Assembly (NCBI GenBank): GCA_963205185.1
Contig: CAUJHZ010000070.1
Coordinates: 1 to 64,000 of the forward strand
Direction of reading: 5' to 3'
DNA length: 64,000 nucleotides
DNA from: Planctomycetota bacterium
Lineage (GTDB): Bacteria > Planctomycetota > Phycisphaerae > Phycisphaerales > UBA5793
Both the position numbers and the translations under genes were made by a program. Numbering within the stretch: position 1 is the first letter of the stretch; each line of letters opens with the position of its first letter. This document shows, piece by piece, positions 8,105-16,676 of the stretch. The notes beneath the pieces were generated by a model. That model was not told where the DNA came from. It searched no databases and saw only the letters and a list, made by a program, of their open reading frames with translations.

Positions 8105-8629
8105 ATGGCTCTCAATCTTCAGCCCAACCTCATTGGCGAACGCATCGAACTCCGCCCCATGCGCGAGAGCGACTTCGAAGCGCTCTACGCCGTTGCATCC
8201 GACCCGCTCATCTGGGAGCAGCACCCGCACCACGACCGCTGGCGGCCGGAGGTGTTCCGCGCCTTCTTTGACAAGGGCCTGCAGTCCGGCGGCGCGCTGG
8301 TTGTCATTGATCGCGCAACTGGCCGCATCATTGGATCATCGCGCTTCCATTCGCACGATGAAGCCGACGGCGGCGATCTCGAAATCGGCTGGACCTTTCT
8401 CGCCCGCTCGCACTGGGGCGGCTCTACCAACCGCGAGATGAAGCGCCTCATGCTCGAGCATGCGTTCAACTACGTCGATCGCGTCATGTTCCTCGTCGGC
8501 GCTGGCAACATCCGTTCGCAGCGCGCGATGGAAAAGAACGGCGGCGTCCGCACCGGTACGCGCCCCGACCACCTCGGCCGCGAGCATGTCGTTTACAAGA
8601 TCGAAGTTTGCACGGAAAGGCGTGATTGA
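8105..8629 (+). CDS. GNAT family N-acetyltransferase
   Basis: 174 residues. The start GERIELRPMRESDFEALYAV and the later DLEIGWTFLARSHWGGSTNR stretch (acetyl-CoA pyrophosphate loop region), then ERLM-like helix and RSQRAMEKNGG, match the RimJ/RimL-like branch (Acetyltransf_3). It likely acetylates a small amine or an N-terminus. Its TGA overlaps a possible TTG start in the next gene region. Confidence 0.85.
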   Translation: MALNLQPNLIGERIELRPMRESDFEALYAVASDPLIWEQHPHHDRWRPEVFRAFFDKGLQSGGALVVIDRATGRIIGSSRFHSHDEADGGDLEIGWTFLARSHWGGSTNREMKRLMLEHAFNYVDRVMFLVGAGNIRSQRAMEKNGGVRTGTRPDHLGREHVVYKIEVCTERRD

Positions 8630-8684
8630 GTCACACAGAGGATGATCAACGTTTCAGAAACGGGTCACGATTGCACTCTGGGCG

Positions 8685-9056
8685 TTGGGTATTACTATCG
8701 TTGGGTGTCTATGCGGCGCGCAGGTGGCGATCAACATGCTGTGGCGCATCGACTTTACTCCGATGCCGTTCGATGCGGAGGTCTGGCGTGCGACTCGCTC
8801 TGAAGACTCACATGACTCCGTTCGGCTGCGGATGGTCGATGATTTCCTCGCCACGCACACTCCAGTTGGAAAGAGTCGAGAGGACATTGTGGTGCTTCTC
8901 GGCGAGCCGGATGACACCACCTACTTCTCGAACTTCGATCTGGTCTACCACCTCGGCCTCGAGCGAGACTCCGCCTTTCCGATCGATTCCGAATGGCTCG
9001 TGATGCGGCTGGACCGCAACGGTCTTGTGACTGAAGCCCTGCTCGTAACGGATTGA
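8685..9056 (+). CDS. Hypothetical protein, possibly a lipoprotein
   Basis: The frame opens only at 8646 and the first usable start is TTG at 8685, giving 123 residues. Upstream in-frame codons encode a basic-hydrophobic stretch (QKRVTIALWALGITIVGCLCG) that looks like a signal peptide with a possible lipobox Cys, so the true start may lie upstream or a one-base frameshift may have removed it. A TTG at 8626 in another frame overlaps the GNAT stop. The C-terminal half (REDIVVLLGEPDDTTYF, then SEWLVMRLDRNG) resembles SmpA/OmlA-type small lipoproteins. Function unknown. Confidence 0.5.
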   Translation: MGITIVGCLCGAQVAINMLWRIDFTPMPFDAEVWRATRSEDSHDSVRLRMVDDFLATHTPVGKSREDIVVLLGEPDDTTYFSNFDLVYHLGLERDSAFPIDSEWLVMRLDRNGLVTEALLVTD

Positions 9057-9061
9057 ACAAA

Positions 9062-9307
9062 ATGCCTGAACCCACTGAAGACCATTGCGAGCGTTGCGGC
9101 CGACTTGCTCCCGGCCGGCGCAAGCTCATGTTCTATCGACTCCTCGAACGCTTTCCCGAGTCTCCCATCGCGCGCGACTTCTTCTGCTTCCGCTGCATCC
9201 GGATCATGCGCCTTTACGCGATCATCGGTTTCACGCTTCTCGCCGTCGTCATTGGCGCCATCATCGTCGCGGTGATCCGGACCACCGCGACCATGCCGAC
9301 TCCTTGA
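9062..9307 (+). CDS. Small protein with treble-clef-like Cys pairs and one membrane helix
   Basis: 81 residues from ATG at 9062 (an in-frame TTG lies at 9053). Cys pairs CERCG (about residue 9) and CFRCI (about 40) could bind zinc; a single membrane helix follows (about 50-72). Not assignable to a named family. It sits between the hypothetical lipoprotein gene and the GxxExxY cassette. Confidence 0.5.
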   Translation: MPEPTEDHCERCGRLAPGRRKLMFYRLLERFPESPIARDFFCFRCIRIMRLYAIIGFTLLAVVIGAIIVAVIRTTATMPTP

Positions 9308-9337
9308 GCGACAGGCGTATGGAGCAAAGAATACAGA

Positions 9338-9751
9338 ATGCAGGATGAACCACAGAGGCGCCGAGACACAGAGAAGCCAGAAGAGCGGGATGCGCTGACC
9401 GACAGGATCATCGGCGCCGCCATCGAAGTGCATCGAGTGCTGGGGCCGGGCTTGCTCGAATCCGCTTATGAAGGATGCCTCGCCTGGGAACTGGAGCAGA
9501 TCGGTCGCACGATCGGCCGGCAGATCGAATTGCCCGTCGTGTACAAAGGCGTTCGACTCGACTTCGGCTACCGACTGGATCTTGTGGTTGACCAGCAGGT
9601 CATCGTCGAAGTCAAAACGGTCGAGAAGCTTGCACCTGTTCACACCGCACAGATCCTCACATACTTGCGCCTGACCGGAATTCGCACGGGACTTCTCCTC
9701 AACTTCAATACAGCCGTCCTGCGCGACGGCATCAAGCGCATCCGCCTCTGA
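9338..9751 (+). CDS. GxxExxY protein
   Basis: 137 residues. The name motif appears as GLLESAYEGCL, preceded by IIGAAIEVHRVLGPG; the PD-(D/E)XK-like core is FGYRLDLVVDQQVIVEVKTV. The C-terminal QILTYLRLTGIRTGLLLNFN is also diagnostic. Family members are predicted nucleases of unknown biology. The first 15-20 codons overlap the left inverted repeat, so the coding start is uncertain; conserved sequence begins near ALTDRI. Confidence 0.85.
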   Translation: MQDEPQRRRDTEKPEERDALTDRIIGAAIEVHRVLGPGLLESAYEGCLAWELEQIGRTIGRQIELPVVYKGVRLDFGYRLDLVVDQQVIVEVKTVEKLAPVHTAQILTYLRLTGIRTGLLLNFNTAVLRDGIKRIRL

Positions 9752-9795
9752 ACTAGTTCTTCTGGCTCTCTCTGTGCCTCTGTGTCTCTGTGGTC
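9348..9795. repeat. About 39-bp inverted repeats bracketing the GxxExxY gene
   Basis: The left arm 9348-9386 begins AACCACAGAGG and ends GCCAGAAGAGC. The right arm 9756-9795, read on the minus strand, begins GACCACAGAG and ends GCCAGAAGAAC. The core is a CACAGAG/GACACAGAG repeat. The arms lie at the gene's start and just after its stop, so the whole gene is one inverted-repeat cassette. CACAGAG-type repeats next to GxxExxY genes are, as I recall, common in other genomes. Confidence 0.75.
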
Positions 9796-9810
9796 AAATA
9801 TGATTCGGAT

Positions 9811-11094
9811 CTAGTTGAACCAGAACCCCCAGCGGAACACGCGGCCGTTGAACGCGTCCTCCATGCGGCCCCACAGTCCCGGCTTGGTCAGCGTGCCCTG
9901 CTCGAGGTACGGCGCCGCCCCCGTGCCCTGAATCCACAGCACCAGGTCAAACCGCCGCGGCTCGGTGAACACGCGCTTGAGGTTGATGCCCGTGCCCTCG
10001 GGCCGGTCGTCCCACTCGGGCATGCGCCAGAAGCGCACAAGCCGCTTGCCGTCGAGAACGAGATCGGCTTCATCGAGGAACATGAGCCAGGTGTCGCGGA
10101 TCGCCGGCGTCACCTCCGCGCCGGGAATGACCGAATTCTGAATCGAACTCGGAATCCACTCGCGGTCGTTGTCCGACTCGGCGTCGATGTGCGTCCACAT
10201 TTCCCGACCCATCGCGATGACCGTCTTGAGGTGCTCGTGCGCGCTGAGCAGGCGCTGAGGCTCGCGCACGTCGAACTGCATCAGATGGAAGAACGCGATC
10301 CAGTCGGAAACCGGCATCCACTCGTAGTCGCGGTACTCATACTCCTTCTGCAGGAAGGGAAACGGCGTCTGAGGCTTGGCGAACGCGAGGTGCGAGCAGT
10401 GGTTGAAGAGCGCTTCGCGGTCGTGCGCCAGGGCGATGTCGGTCAGCGCCATGATGAAGTGGCAGTAGCCGCGCAGCCATGAGACGTCGGCGCGATCGAA
10501 GGCGATGGCGAATTCCGATGCGCCTTCCTCGCTCGCGTTGAAGCGGCCCTGGAATCGGTTGAACAGGGCCCAGATGGCCTCGCTGTCGTCGCCCTGGCCG
10601 TCGCCATTGATGTCGAGGCGCACCTGGCCGATGTAGACGCGCAGTTTCACGTGGTCATCGGTGATCTGGGCCAGCGTCGCTTCGCTCTTGGCCACCGCGG
10701 CCTGCCACGATTCGACCATTTCGTTGAGCTTGGCGTACGTAAGCTCCTCGGGCTGCGGGTTTTGTGGCACGGAGGATGGGCTGATGGGAACGACCCACTC
10801 CATAAACGGTGCGCCGCGCAGGAAGCCGTAGCGGTAGAGGTGGCTGAAGAGCACCTCGCCGCTGTGGAAGAACTGCGTCAGGCCCAGACCGAAGCGCACG
10901 TAATCCGAGCGCGGATGTTCCGCCAGATAGGCGCTCAGCGCTTTCTCCCCTTCGACGAGGCTCTCGCCGCCCAGCGCCGCCTTGACCAGCAGCACCTCCT
11001 GGTCGTTGGGAGTTTCGACGCGCTGGGCAGGTGCGGTAGTGCAGACTGCAAGAGTGCACAGGGCGGCAATCAACAGCGTAATGAAGCGTGACAT
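9811..11094 (-). CDS. Secreted protein of unknown function
   Basis: ATG at 11094 has AGGAGAG upstream and starts a signal peptide (MSRFITLLIAALCTLAVC, then APA cleavage region), giving 427 residues. An EF-hand-like loop LDINGDGQGDDSE lies around residue 155, suggesting calcium binding. The remainder is helix-rich (possible TPR-like helices near residues 35-70) and ends in an aromatic sequence FRWGFWFN. I do not recognise the family. It faces a divergent gene across a 182-bp gap. Confidence 0.7.
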   Translation of the reverse strand: MSRFITLLIAALCTLAVCTTAPAQRVETPNDQEVLLVKAALGGESLVEGEKALSAYLAEHPRSDYVRFGLGLTQFFHSGEVLFSHLYRYGFLRGAPFMEWVVPISPSSVPQNPQPEELTYAKLNEMVESWQAAVAKSEATLAQITDDHVKLRVYIGQVRLDINGDGQGDDSEAIWALFNRFQGRFNASEEGASEFAIAFDRADVSWLRGYCHFIMALTDIALAHDREALFNHCSHLAFAKPQTPFPFLQKEYEYRDYEWMPVSDWIAFFHLMQFDVREPQRLLSAHEHLKTVIAMGREMWTHIDAESDNDREWIPSSIQNSVIPGAEVTPAIRDTWLMFLDEADLVLDGKRLVRFWRMPEWDDRPEGTGINLKRVFTEPRRFDLVLWIQGTGAAPYLEQGTLTKPGLWGRMEDAFNGRVFRWGFWFN

Positions 11095-11276
11095 GACATC
11101 TCTCCTTGATGATCCCAACCAGATGTGCCGGGGCCGAAATGGCTTGATGATGCTAGCCGGGGCAGCGGTGCGCGGAACATGGAGCATGCGGCCCTGTTTC
11201 GGCGGCGGTAAATGCATGTCCCCTCGAGCCGCAATCCGGACATGCACACTCGCCGCGGCGCGGGCATACTGAAACA

Positions 11277-12104
11277 GTGAAACTGCGAATTGGCAAGCTC
11301 GATCAGCGCCGTGCCGCACAGAAGCGGCCGGGCACCATTGTGTACCAAAGCCGCTTTGCGCGCCGCGATCGCCGCAAGTGGGTGTGCGGCTGCCTGACCG
11401 CCGTCTTGCTGCTAAACCTTGCGGCAGTGCTCATCTGGCAGGCGACCTCCCTCTCTCTCGACTCCAAGGCCGATTACGTCTTGGGTTTGCATGCCGTGTC
11501 CTGGTTTCCCGCGCTCCTGTGCCTCTTCGCGTCGATCATCCCGCAGTACACTCTGCGCATCTCGCGGCGCGGCATCGCCTATGCGTGCACGCAATGCGGC
11601 TGGCTTCCGAAAACCGCCAGTCGCTGGCGCGTGCAATGGTGGGAGATCGATGAGATCAGTTGGGGAGCTGGAAGATGTCGGTTGAAGTCGAGAAGCCGAA
11701 CTCGATTACTGCATTATGCGCAGTTCAAGAAGTACGAGCCGCGCATTCCCGATGCGTTGGCGCTGCACTTGACGGAGCGTTTCGACCTGTCGAAAGGCAC
11801 GGCGGAGGAGCGATTTCGCCGATACTGGAAGCACCGGAGTCTGTGGTGGAAGGTTCTCGACAAGCTGCTGCTGCTCGTCATTGGCCTCAGTTACGCTGTC
11901 ATTCCAGGCCTCGTGGGATATGCATGCGGCCGAGCCGTTTGGCCGATCGTGCTGGCAGTTCTTTGGATGGGCGCGATCGTACTCGTCGTGTATCGGGAGA
12001 GAAGGTTTCAGGGCAGCTTTGGAATCCTGAAGCCCGTTCTGACCGCTGGACATAGTGTCAGTGGACCAGCCGGCGAACCAGGCGGCAGTGCAGACGGCAG
12101 GTGA
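11277..12104 (+). CDS. Membrane protein with a PH-like domain
   Basis: 275 residues from GTG at 11277. Two helices at about 37-55 and 70-88, a soluble beta-rich segment (YTLRISRRGIAYACTQCGWL, then a WWEIDEISW stretch) resembling bacterial PH domains, then two more helices near 200-245. A CTQCG pair is present but no second Cys pair. It is followed after 8 bp by the L,D-transpeptidase, so an operon is likely. Function unknown. Confidence 0.6.
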   Translation: MKLRIGKLDQRRAAQKRPGTIVYQSRFARRDRRKWVCGCLTAVLLLNLAAVLIWQATSLSLDSKADYVLGLHAVSWFPALLCLFASIIPQYTLRISRRGIAYACTQCGWLPKTASRWRVQWWEIDEISWGAGRCRLKSRSRTRLLHYAQFKKYEPRIPDALALHLTERFDLSKGTAEERFRRYWKHRSLWWKVLDKLLLLVIGLSYAVIPGLVGYACGRAVWPIVLAVLWMGAIVLVVYRERRFQGSFGILKPVLTAGHSVSGPAGEPGGSADGR

Positions 12105-12112
12105 GAGCACAC

Positions 12113-12838
12113 ATGAACCGCAAAGCCATCATCAGCCTTGTGCTGCTCGCACTCGCCGGCTTGGCGCTCCTGGCGTCTTCGAGCGCGGTCCGCGGCCGCG
12201 CCTATGGCGTTTACACGCGCCTGCGCGGCCGGGTCACGGTCGAGCAGCGATTGGCGGAACTCGGCCCGCGGGTGCGCGAAACCTTTGTTGCACAGTGCGC
12301 CGAGATGGGGGTCGCGTACCCGCCGGCGAGTCTGACACTGCTCGTGCTCAAACAGGAAGGTGTGCTCCAGATCTACGCGCCGACAGCCACCGGTGGAACG
12401 CAATGCATCGCAATCTATCCGATCCTCGGCGCGAGCGGCTCGCTGGGCCCGAAACTGCGCGAGGGTGATCGCCAGGTGCCCGAAGGTTTCTACCGCATCG
12501 TCAGCCTGAATCCCAACAGCCGATTTCACCTCTCGATGGAACTGAATTACCCGAACGAGTTTGATCGCCAGGCCGCGGTGCGGGACGGGCGCACGAATCT
12601 CGGCGACGACATCTTCATCCACGGCGGCGACGCTTCGGTCGGCTGCATCGCCATGGGAGACGCCGTCGCCGAGTTGCTCTTCGTGGCCGTCGCGGATGCG
12701 GGGCTGCAGAATTTGGAGGTCATCGTCGCGCCGCTCGATCTGCGCCTCGAGCCACTGCCGGCTCAGCTCGGCGGCGGCTGGCGCGATTTGCTCTACGCCC
12801 AGGTAAGCGAGAGGATGGCACATCTGCCGCTGCCATGA
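12113..12838 (+). CDS. L,D-transpeptidase (YkuD-type) membrane-anchored protein
   Basis: 241 residues from ATG at 12113, with an N-terminal anchor (about 5-23). The YkuD active-site region is IFIHGGDASVGCIAMGD (about residues 168-184), with the catalytic Cys in VGCIAM and the His in HGG. The fold cross-links or modifies peptidoglycan stem peptides, or attaches lipoproteins. The usual S-x-G-C-h-R/A motif is slightly varied, and GTQCIAIYPILGASG precedes it. An ATGA overlap couples it to the aspartic-protease-like gene. Confidence 0.8.
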   Translation: MNRKAIISLVLLALAGLALLASSSAVRGRAYGVYTRLRGRVTVEQRLAELGPRVRETFVAQCAEMGVAYPPASLTLLVLKQEGVLQIYAPTATGGTQCIAIYPILGASGSLGPKLREGDRQVPEGFYRIVSLNPNSRFHLSMELNYPNEFDRQAAVRDGRTNLGDDIFIHGGDASVGCIAMGDAVAELLFVAVADAGLQNLEVIVAPLDLRLEPLPAQLGGGWRDLLYAQVSERMAHLPLP

Positions 12839-13764
12839 GAGAGGGATGGATGAACTGCAGACACAACGATGTTGTGCGGTCCGCCTTGGGGTTGGTGAGC
12901 ATCGCCCTCTGCGGCTGCTCGCACGCGCCGCCTTACGCCGATGTTCATCCAGCGATCGAGTCCTTCGAGCCATTCGAAATCCCTTTGCAAGTCAATGAGC
13001 AGGGCGTCGCGACACTGACCGTCGAGACGTCTGCCGGGCCGCTGCAACTCATCCTCGACACCGGCGCCGACCAGGCCATGCTCATCCGTGCCGATTCTCC
13101 GGCAGCCGGTCAACTGGAGCAGGCCGGTACGGCGTGGAAGTCATACGGCAGCGGCAAGATGGTGCGCGCCGCCGTATATGCCATTGACGAAGCGACACTT
13201 GGCCCGCTGCACTACACCGGCGTGCGCGCTGTGTCTGAAGTGAGCGACTTTCCGGCGTTTCTACCGGGCGACGGCGTGCTCGGCCGGGGCTTGCTCGGTG
13301 AAATGACGCTCGACATCGACCTGCCGCGCCGCCGGCTCGGCCTTCTGCCCCCGGCCGCGCTGCCGAGTGATTTCAACGACGCCCAGTGGATCAAGGCGCC
13401 GCTTCTCGACTATCGCAACGGTCCGGTTGCAGCGGTGCACCTCGACGGCTCATCGCGCACGCTTCGCTTGGTCCTCGACACGGGCGCCATCGCGATCGGC
13501 CCGGAGGGCTCGTATGGCGTCGTCGAACTTCCGGCCGACCTCTCGCCGGCGCCGGATCGCGTCGAAGGACTTCCGGTGTACCGCGCGCGATCCGTCCGTA
13601 TCGGCGGCTCTGACATCGGCCCGATGAACTTCTTTGTCGTGAACCATCCCCAGCCGCCCGGCACGCACGGCTTTCTCGGCAATGCACTCTACCGCCAGCA
13701 TCGCGTGCTCATCGTGCCCGCGAGTCGAATGGTTTGCATCCAGCGGGCCGGCGATAGTCGCTAG
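12835..13764 (+). CDS. Retropepsin-like aspartic protease lipoprotein with two DTGA domains
   Basis: 309 residues starting in an ATGA overlap (a second Met at codon 6 is possible). A lipobox-like LCGC lies near residue 27. Two retropepsin-type halves are visible: [13 protein letters not shown] (about residue 78) and [13 protein letters not shown] (about residue 220). Each has the catalytic D-T-G, so one chain could form the active site that viral retropepsins build as a homodimer. Single-chain bacterial relatives are known (PF13650/PF13975-type). Coupling to an L,D-transpeptidase hints at a cell-envelope role. Confidence 0.8.
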   Translation: MREGWMNCRHNDVVRSALGLVSIALCGCSHAPPYADVHPAIESFEPFEIPLQVNEQGVATLTVETSAGPLQLILDTGADQAMLIRADSPAAGQLEQAGTAWKSYGSGKMVRAAVYAIDEATLGPLHYTGVRAVSEVSDFPAFLPGDGVLGRGLLGEMTLDIDLPRRRLGLLPPAALPSDFNDAQWIKAPLLDYRNGPVAAVHLDGSSRTLRLVLDTGAIAIGPEGSYGVVELPADLSPAPDRVEGLPVYRARSVRIGGSDIGPMNFFVVNHPQPPGTHGFLGNALYRQHRVLIVPASRMVCIQRAGDSR

Positions 13765-13765
13765 C

Positions 13766-13786
13766 CGCCGGAGCGCGTTTCCGGCG
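13766..13786 (+). terminator. Possible weak terminator hairpin
   Basis: Perfect 7-bp inverted repeat CGCCGGA/TCCGGCG with a 7-base loop, directly after the stop of the 11277-13764 gene run. No T-tract follows, so termination is uncertain. Confidence 0.35.
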
Positions 13787-13819
13787 TCCATGTTCAGATC
13801 TCGTGAATCTTCGCCCGTT

Positions 13820-13850
13820 TTGGCAAAATATCCGCTCAAGCGAATATAGT
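13820..13850 (+). promoter_or_regulatory. Promoter with ArsR-type palindrome upstream of arsC
   Basis: The imperfect palindrome ATATCCGCTCAAGCGAATAT (13828-13847) has 9-bp arms with one mismatch and a 2-base centre, resembling ArsR/SmtB operators. It overlaps a plausible promoter: TTGGCA at 13820 and TATAGT at 13845 (long 19-base spacing). Binding there would block RNA polymerase until arsenite releases the repressor. No arsR gene lies nearby, so any repressor would act in trans. Confidence 0.6.
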
Positions 13851-13949
13851 GGTCCATGCCGACCGGGGTCTCCGCACCCGGCGCGGCTGCCGGACGCGTG
13901 CATTCGTCGCGTCGTCGTTTTGCGCCTGCCGCGCCTGAAGGGAGCCGCC

Positions 13950-14411
13950 ATGAGCCGCCCGCACGTTCTGTTCGTCTGTACCCACAATTCGGCCCGCAGC
14001 CAGATGGCCGAAGCCTGGCTGCGCCATCTCGCGGGGGATCGCTTCGAGGTGCGTAGCGCGGGCGTCGAGCCGGGCGTACTCCATCCGCTCACGGTCCAGG
14101 TCATGCGCGAAGCGGGCATCAACATGAACGATCACCGCGCCAAGGGCATCAGCGAGTTCCTCGGCCGTTGGAACGTGAACTATCTCATCACCGTCTGCGA
14201 CCGCGCCGCCCAGTCCTGCCCGACGGCCTGGCCCGGTCTCGTCACGCGGCTGCACTGGTTCTTTACCGATCCTTCCTCTGCGACCGGCACCGATGAGCAG
14301 CGCCTCGAAGTCTTTCGTCGCGTGCGCGATGAGATTCGCCGGCAGATCGAAACCTGGCTGAGTGAGACGGTCGACGCAAGCGGCGCTGCTTCAAGCGGGC
14401 AGCGCGCATGA
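13950..14411 (+). CDS. arsC: Arsenate reductase, thioredoxin-coupled LMW-phosphatase type
   Basis: 153 residues from ATG at 13950 (GGAG upstream). It reduces arsenate to arsenite in the cytoplasm. The P-loop is VCTHNSARS with nucleophile Cys10; Cys83 (TVCDRA) and Cys90 (SCPTAW) fit the Cys relay of Staphylococcus aureus-type ArsC. It overlaps the aquaporin gene by ATGA, matching the known arsC-aqpS arrangement in which arsenite leaves through an aquaglyceroporin. Preceded by an ArsR-type operator. Confidence 0.9.
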   Translation: MSRPHVLFVCTHNSARSQMAEAWLRHLAGDRFEVRSAGVEPGVLHPLTVQVMREAGINMNDHRAKGISEFLGRWNVNYLITVCDRAAQSCPTAWPGLVTRLHWFFTDPSSATGTDEQRLEVFRRVRDEIRRQIETWLSETVDASGAASSGQRA

Positions 14412-15070
14412 ATCACCTCTGGCGCCGCACTTTTGCAGAGGGCATGGCCACGTTCTGGCTCGTCTTTGCCGGCACGGGAGCGATCACCATCGATGCGCTG
14501 CACGAGGGCGTCGCGAGTCACGTCGGCGTGGGCCTGGTCTTCGGACTTGTGGTCATGGTGATGATCTACTCGATCGGCGAACTCTCGGGCGCGCACCTCA
14601 ATCCGGCAATCACACTGGGCTTCTTTCTCGCCGGGCGCTTTCCGCTGCGCGAAGTGTGGTTCTACGTCGCGGCCCAGTGCATCGGCGCCGTGGCTGCCAG
14701 CGGTGTGCTGAGGCTCATCCTGCCCGATGCGCCGACGCTCGGACAGACCGCGCCTTCAGGCTCCTGGAGCCAGGCGTTCATTCTCGAGATCTTCCTTACT
14801 GCCATGCTTGCGTTTGTTATCCTCTGCGTGGCGACGGGTTCCAAGGAACAGGGCATCATGGCCGGCATCGCCATTGGCGGCGCCGTCGGGCTCGAGGCGA
14901 TCTTCGCCGGGCCCATCAGCGGCGCCTCGATGAACCCCGCGCGCTCGCTCGGGCCGGCTGTTGTCGCCGGTGACATGAGCAGCCTCTGGGTGTATCTCGT
15001 GGCGCCCGTCATCGGCGCCGCGCTGGCGGTGGCGATGTGGCGAGCGGTCGTGGCGAACCCGCGAGACTGA
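14408..15070 (+). CDS. Aquaporin / aquaglyceroporin (AqpS-like)
   Basis: 220 residues, six membrane helices and two NPA half-helices: HLNPAIT (about residue 62) and SMNPARS (about residue 176). The pore residue after the second NPA is Arg, as usual. MIP channels move water, glycerol or undissociated arsenite. Coupling to arsC makes arsenite efflux the likely job, as for AqpS of Sinorhizobium meliloti; selectivity cannot be read with certainty. Confidence 0.9.
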   Translation: MNHLWRRTFAEGMATFWLVFAGTGAITIDALHEGVASHVGVGLVFGLVVMVMIYSIGELSGAHLNPAITLGFFLAGRFPLREVWFYVAAQCIGAVAASGVLRLILPDAPTLGQTAPSGSWSQAFILEIFLTAMLAFVILCVATGSKEQGIMAGIAIGGAVGLEAIFAGPISGASMNPARSLGPAVVAGDMSSLWVYLVAPVIGAALAVAMWRAVVANPRD

Positions 15071-15184
15071 TCGGCAGGCACCGCGCCCACCATCCTCCTA
15101 TCCTGATTCACTCCGTGCTCTTCCCTCGACCCTGAGTCGCGCGGGACCGAAGGGCCGGGGCTCCGTGGTGAAAAAGGATCGGCT

Positions 15185-16603
15185 ATGGCCTCGCACGACA
15201 CTTCAAAGAAGAACACCGACTTCATCTCCTGGAATCTCGCATCCTGGGCCGCCGGCTTGACGTACGAGAGCCTTTCGCCCGACGCCATCCAGAGCGCCAA
15301 ACTGTTCCTCTTCGACTCGCTCGGCTGCGCCCTGGGCGGGTCGCAGCAGCACGATGTGCACATCGCCCTCGAACATTTCAAGGAGATGGGCGGCCGTAGC
15401 GTCTGCACGGTGTTCGTCGATGGGTTTCGCACAAGCCCCGTGGATGCGGCGTTTCTCAACGCGCTGATGATCCGCGCGATGGATTACAACGACATCTACT
15501 GGAAGGCCGATCCCGCGCATCCTTCCGACATCATCCCGGCGCCGCTGGCGATCTGCGAACTCAAGGGTCTGACGGGAAGAGACCTCATCCTCGGCATCGT
15601 GATCGCGTACGAAATGGAAATGCGCCTGGCCGAGTTCGCCGAGCCGGGCATCCGCGAATACGGCTGGCACCACGCGACGATCACCAGCATCGCCTCGCCC
15701 ATCGCCGCCGGCCGCATGTTTGGCCTCAAGCCCGAGCAGATCCAGCAGGCCATCGGGATCAGCGCGGCCCCGTCGATGTGCCTCGGCGCCGTCACCGCCG
15801 GCAAACTGACGAACATGAAAAACACCGTCGACCCGCTCGCCACGCGCTGCGGCGTCGAGGCCGCAATGCTCGCGCAGCGCGGCTACACCGGGCCCGAGCA
15901 CGTCATCGACGGCAAGGAGGGTCTGACGCACTGCTTTGGCAAGTTCGGCGGCAAATTCAATCTCAACATGCTCACCGACAACCTGCCCAAGTGCGGCGGC
16001 TGCCACTACAAGATCACCGACTGCGGCATGAAGTCCTTCCCCATCGAGGCCCTCAGCCACGCGCCGCTGACGGCCATGATGAAATGCGTTAGCGAGAACA
16101 ACATCAGCGCCGCCGACGTCGCGGAAATCAAAGTCGAAGTCATCGCCCGCGCCGCCGATATCCTCGGCGACCCGGCCAAGTATCGGCCGACGGGCAAGGA
16201 GACGGCGGACCACTCGTTGCCCTATTCGCTCGCGGTCGGCCTGGTCGATGGCATGGTCACGCCGCTGCAGTTCAAGCAGGAGCGCATCGACGACCCGAAC
16301 CTGCGGCCGGTGATGGACAAGATCAAGGTCGTGCCCAACGACGAGTTCGAATCGCTCTTTCCCAAGTTTCAGCCCAGTCGCGTGACGATCACGCTCGGCG
16401 ACGGCCGAACATTCAGCAAGCGCGTCGATGTCCCCAAGGGCGACCCGCGCGACCCGATGACGGAGGATGAGATCGCCGTGAAGTTCAACGCGCTGGGCAG
16501 GGATGTGGTGGGGGAGGAACGCTGCGCTCAACTGCGCAAACTCATCATGAGCCTCGATGAGCACAACGACGTCGATGCCCTGATCGATCTGATGAAGGCA
16601 TAA
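15185..16603 (+). CDS. MmgE/PrpD family protein
   Basis: 472 residues. The start LSPDAIQSAKLFLFDSLGCALGG, the central YEMEMRLAEF and GWHHATITSIASPIAAGRMFGL, and DGKEGLTHCFGK are typical of 2-methylcitrate dehydratase-like proteins. PrpD dehydrates 2-methylcitrate in propionate breakdown, but the family also includes other acid dehydratases and decarboxylases. No prpB or prpC is nearby and a KDPG-aldolase gene follows, so a sugar-acid role is equally possible. ATG at 15185 follows an A-rich, weak ribosome-binding region. Confidence 0.8.
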   Translation: MASHDTSKKNTDFISWNLASWAAGLTYESLSPDAIQSAKLFLFDSLGCALGGSQQHDVHIALEHFKEMGGRSVCTVFVDGFRTSPVDAAFLNALMIRAMDYNDIYWKADPAHPSDIIPAPLAICELKGLTGRDLILGIVIAYEMEMRLAEFAEPGIREYGWHHATITSIASPIAAGRMFGLKPEQIQQAIGISAAPSMCLGAVTAGKLTNMKNTVDPLATRCGVEAAMLAQRGYTGPEHVIDGKEGLTHCFGKFGGKFNLNMLTDNLPKCGGCHYKITDCGMKSFPIEALSHAPLTAMMKCVSENNISAADVAEIKVEVIARAADILGDPAKYRPTGKETADHSLPYSLAVGLVDGMVTPLQFKQERIDDPNLRPVMDKIKVVPNDEFESLFPKFQPSRVTITLGDGRTFSKRVDVPKGDPRDPMTEDEIAVKFNALGRDVVGEERCAQLRKLIMSLDEHNDVDALIDLMKA

Positions 16604-16676
16604 CCTCAGGACACACAGGCGCGGAGGAGTTCCAACCCCGCTTGCGCCTTCGCGTTCGCTGGCGCGAACGAGAATC

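Noticed and set aside
8642-8700. ATG at 8642 as start of the gene ending 9056
   Set aside because: It is in a different frame from the conserved C-terminal sequence.
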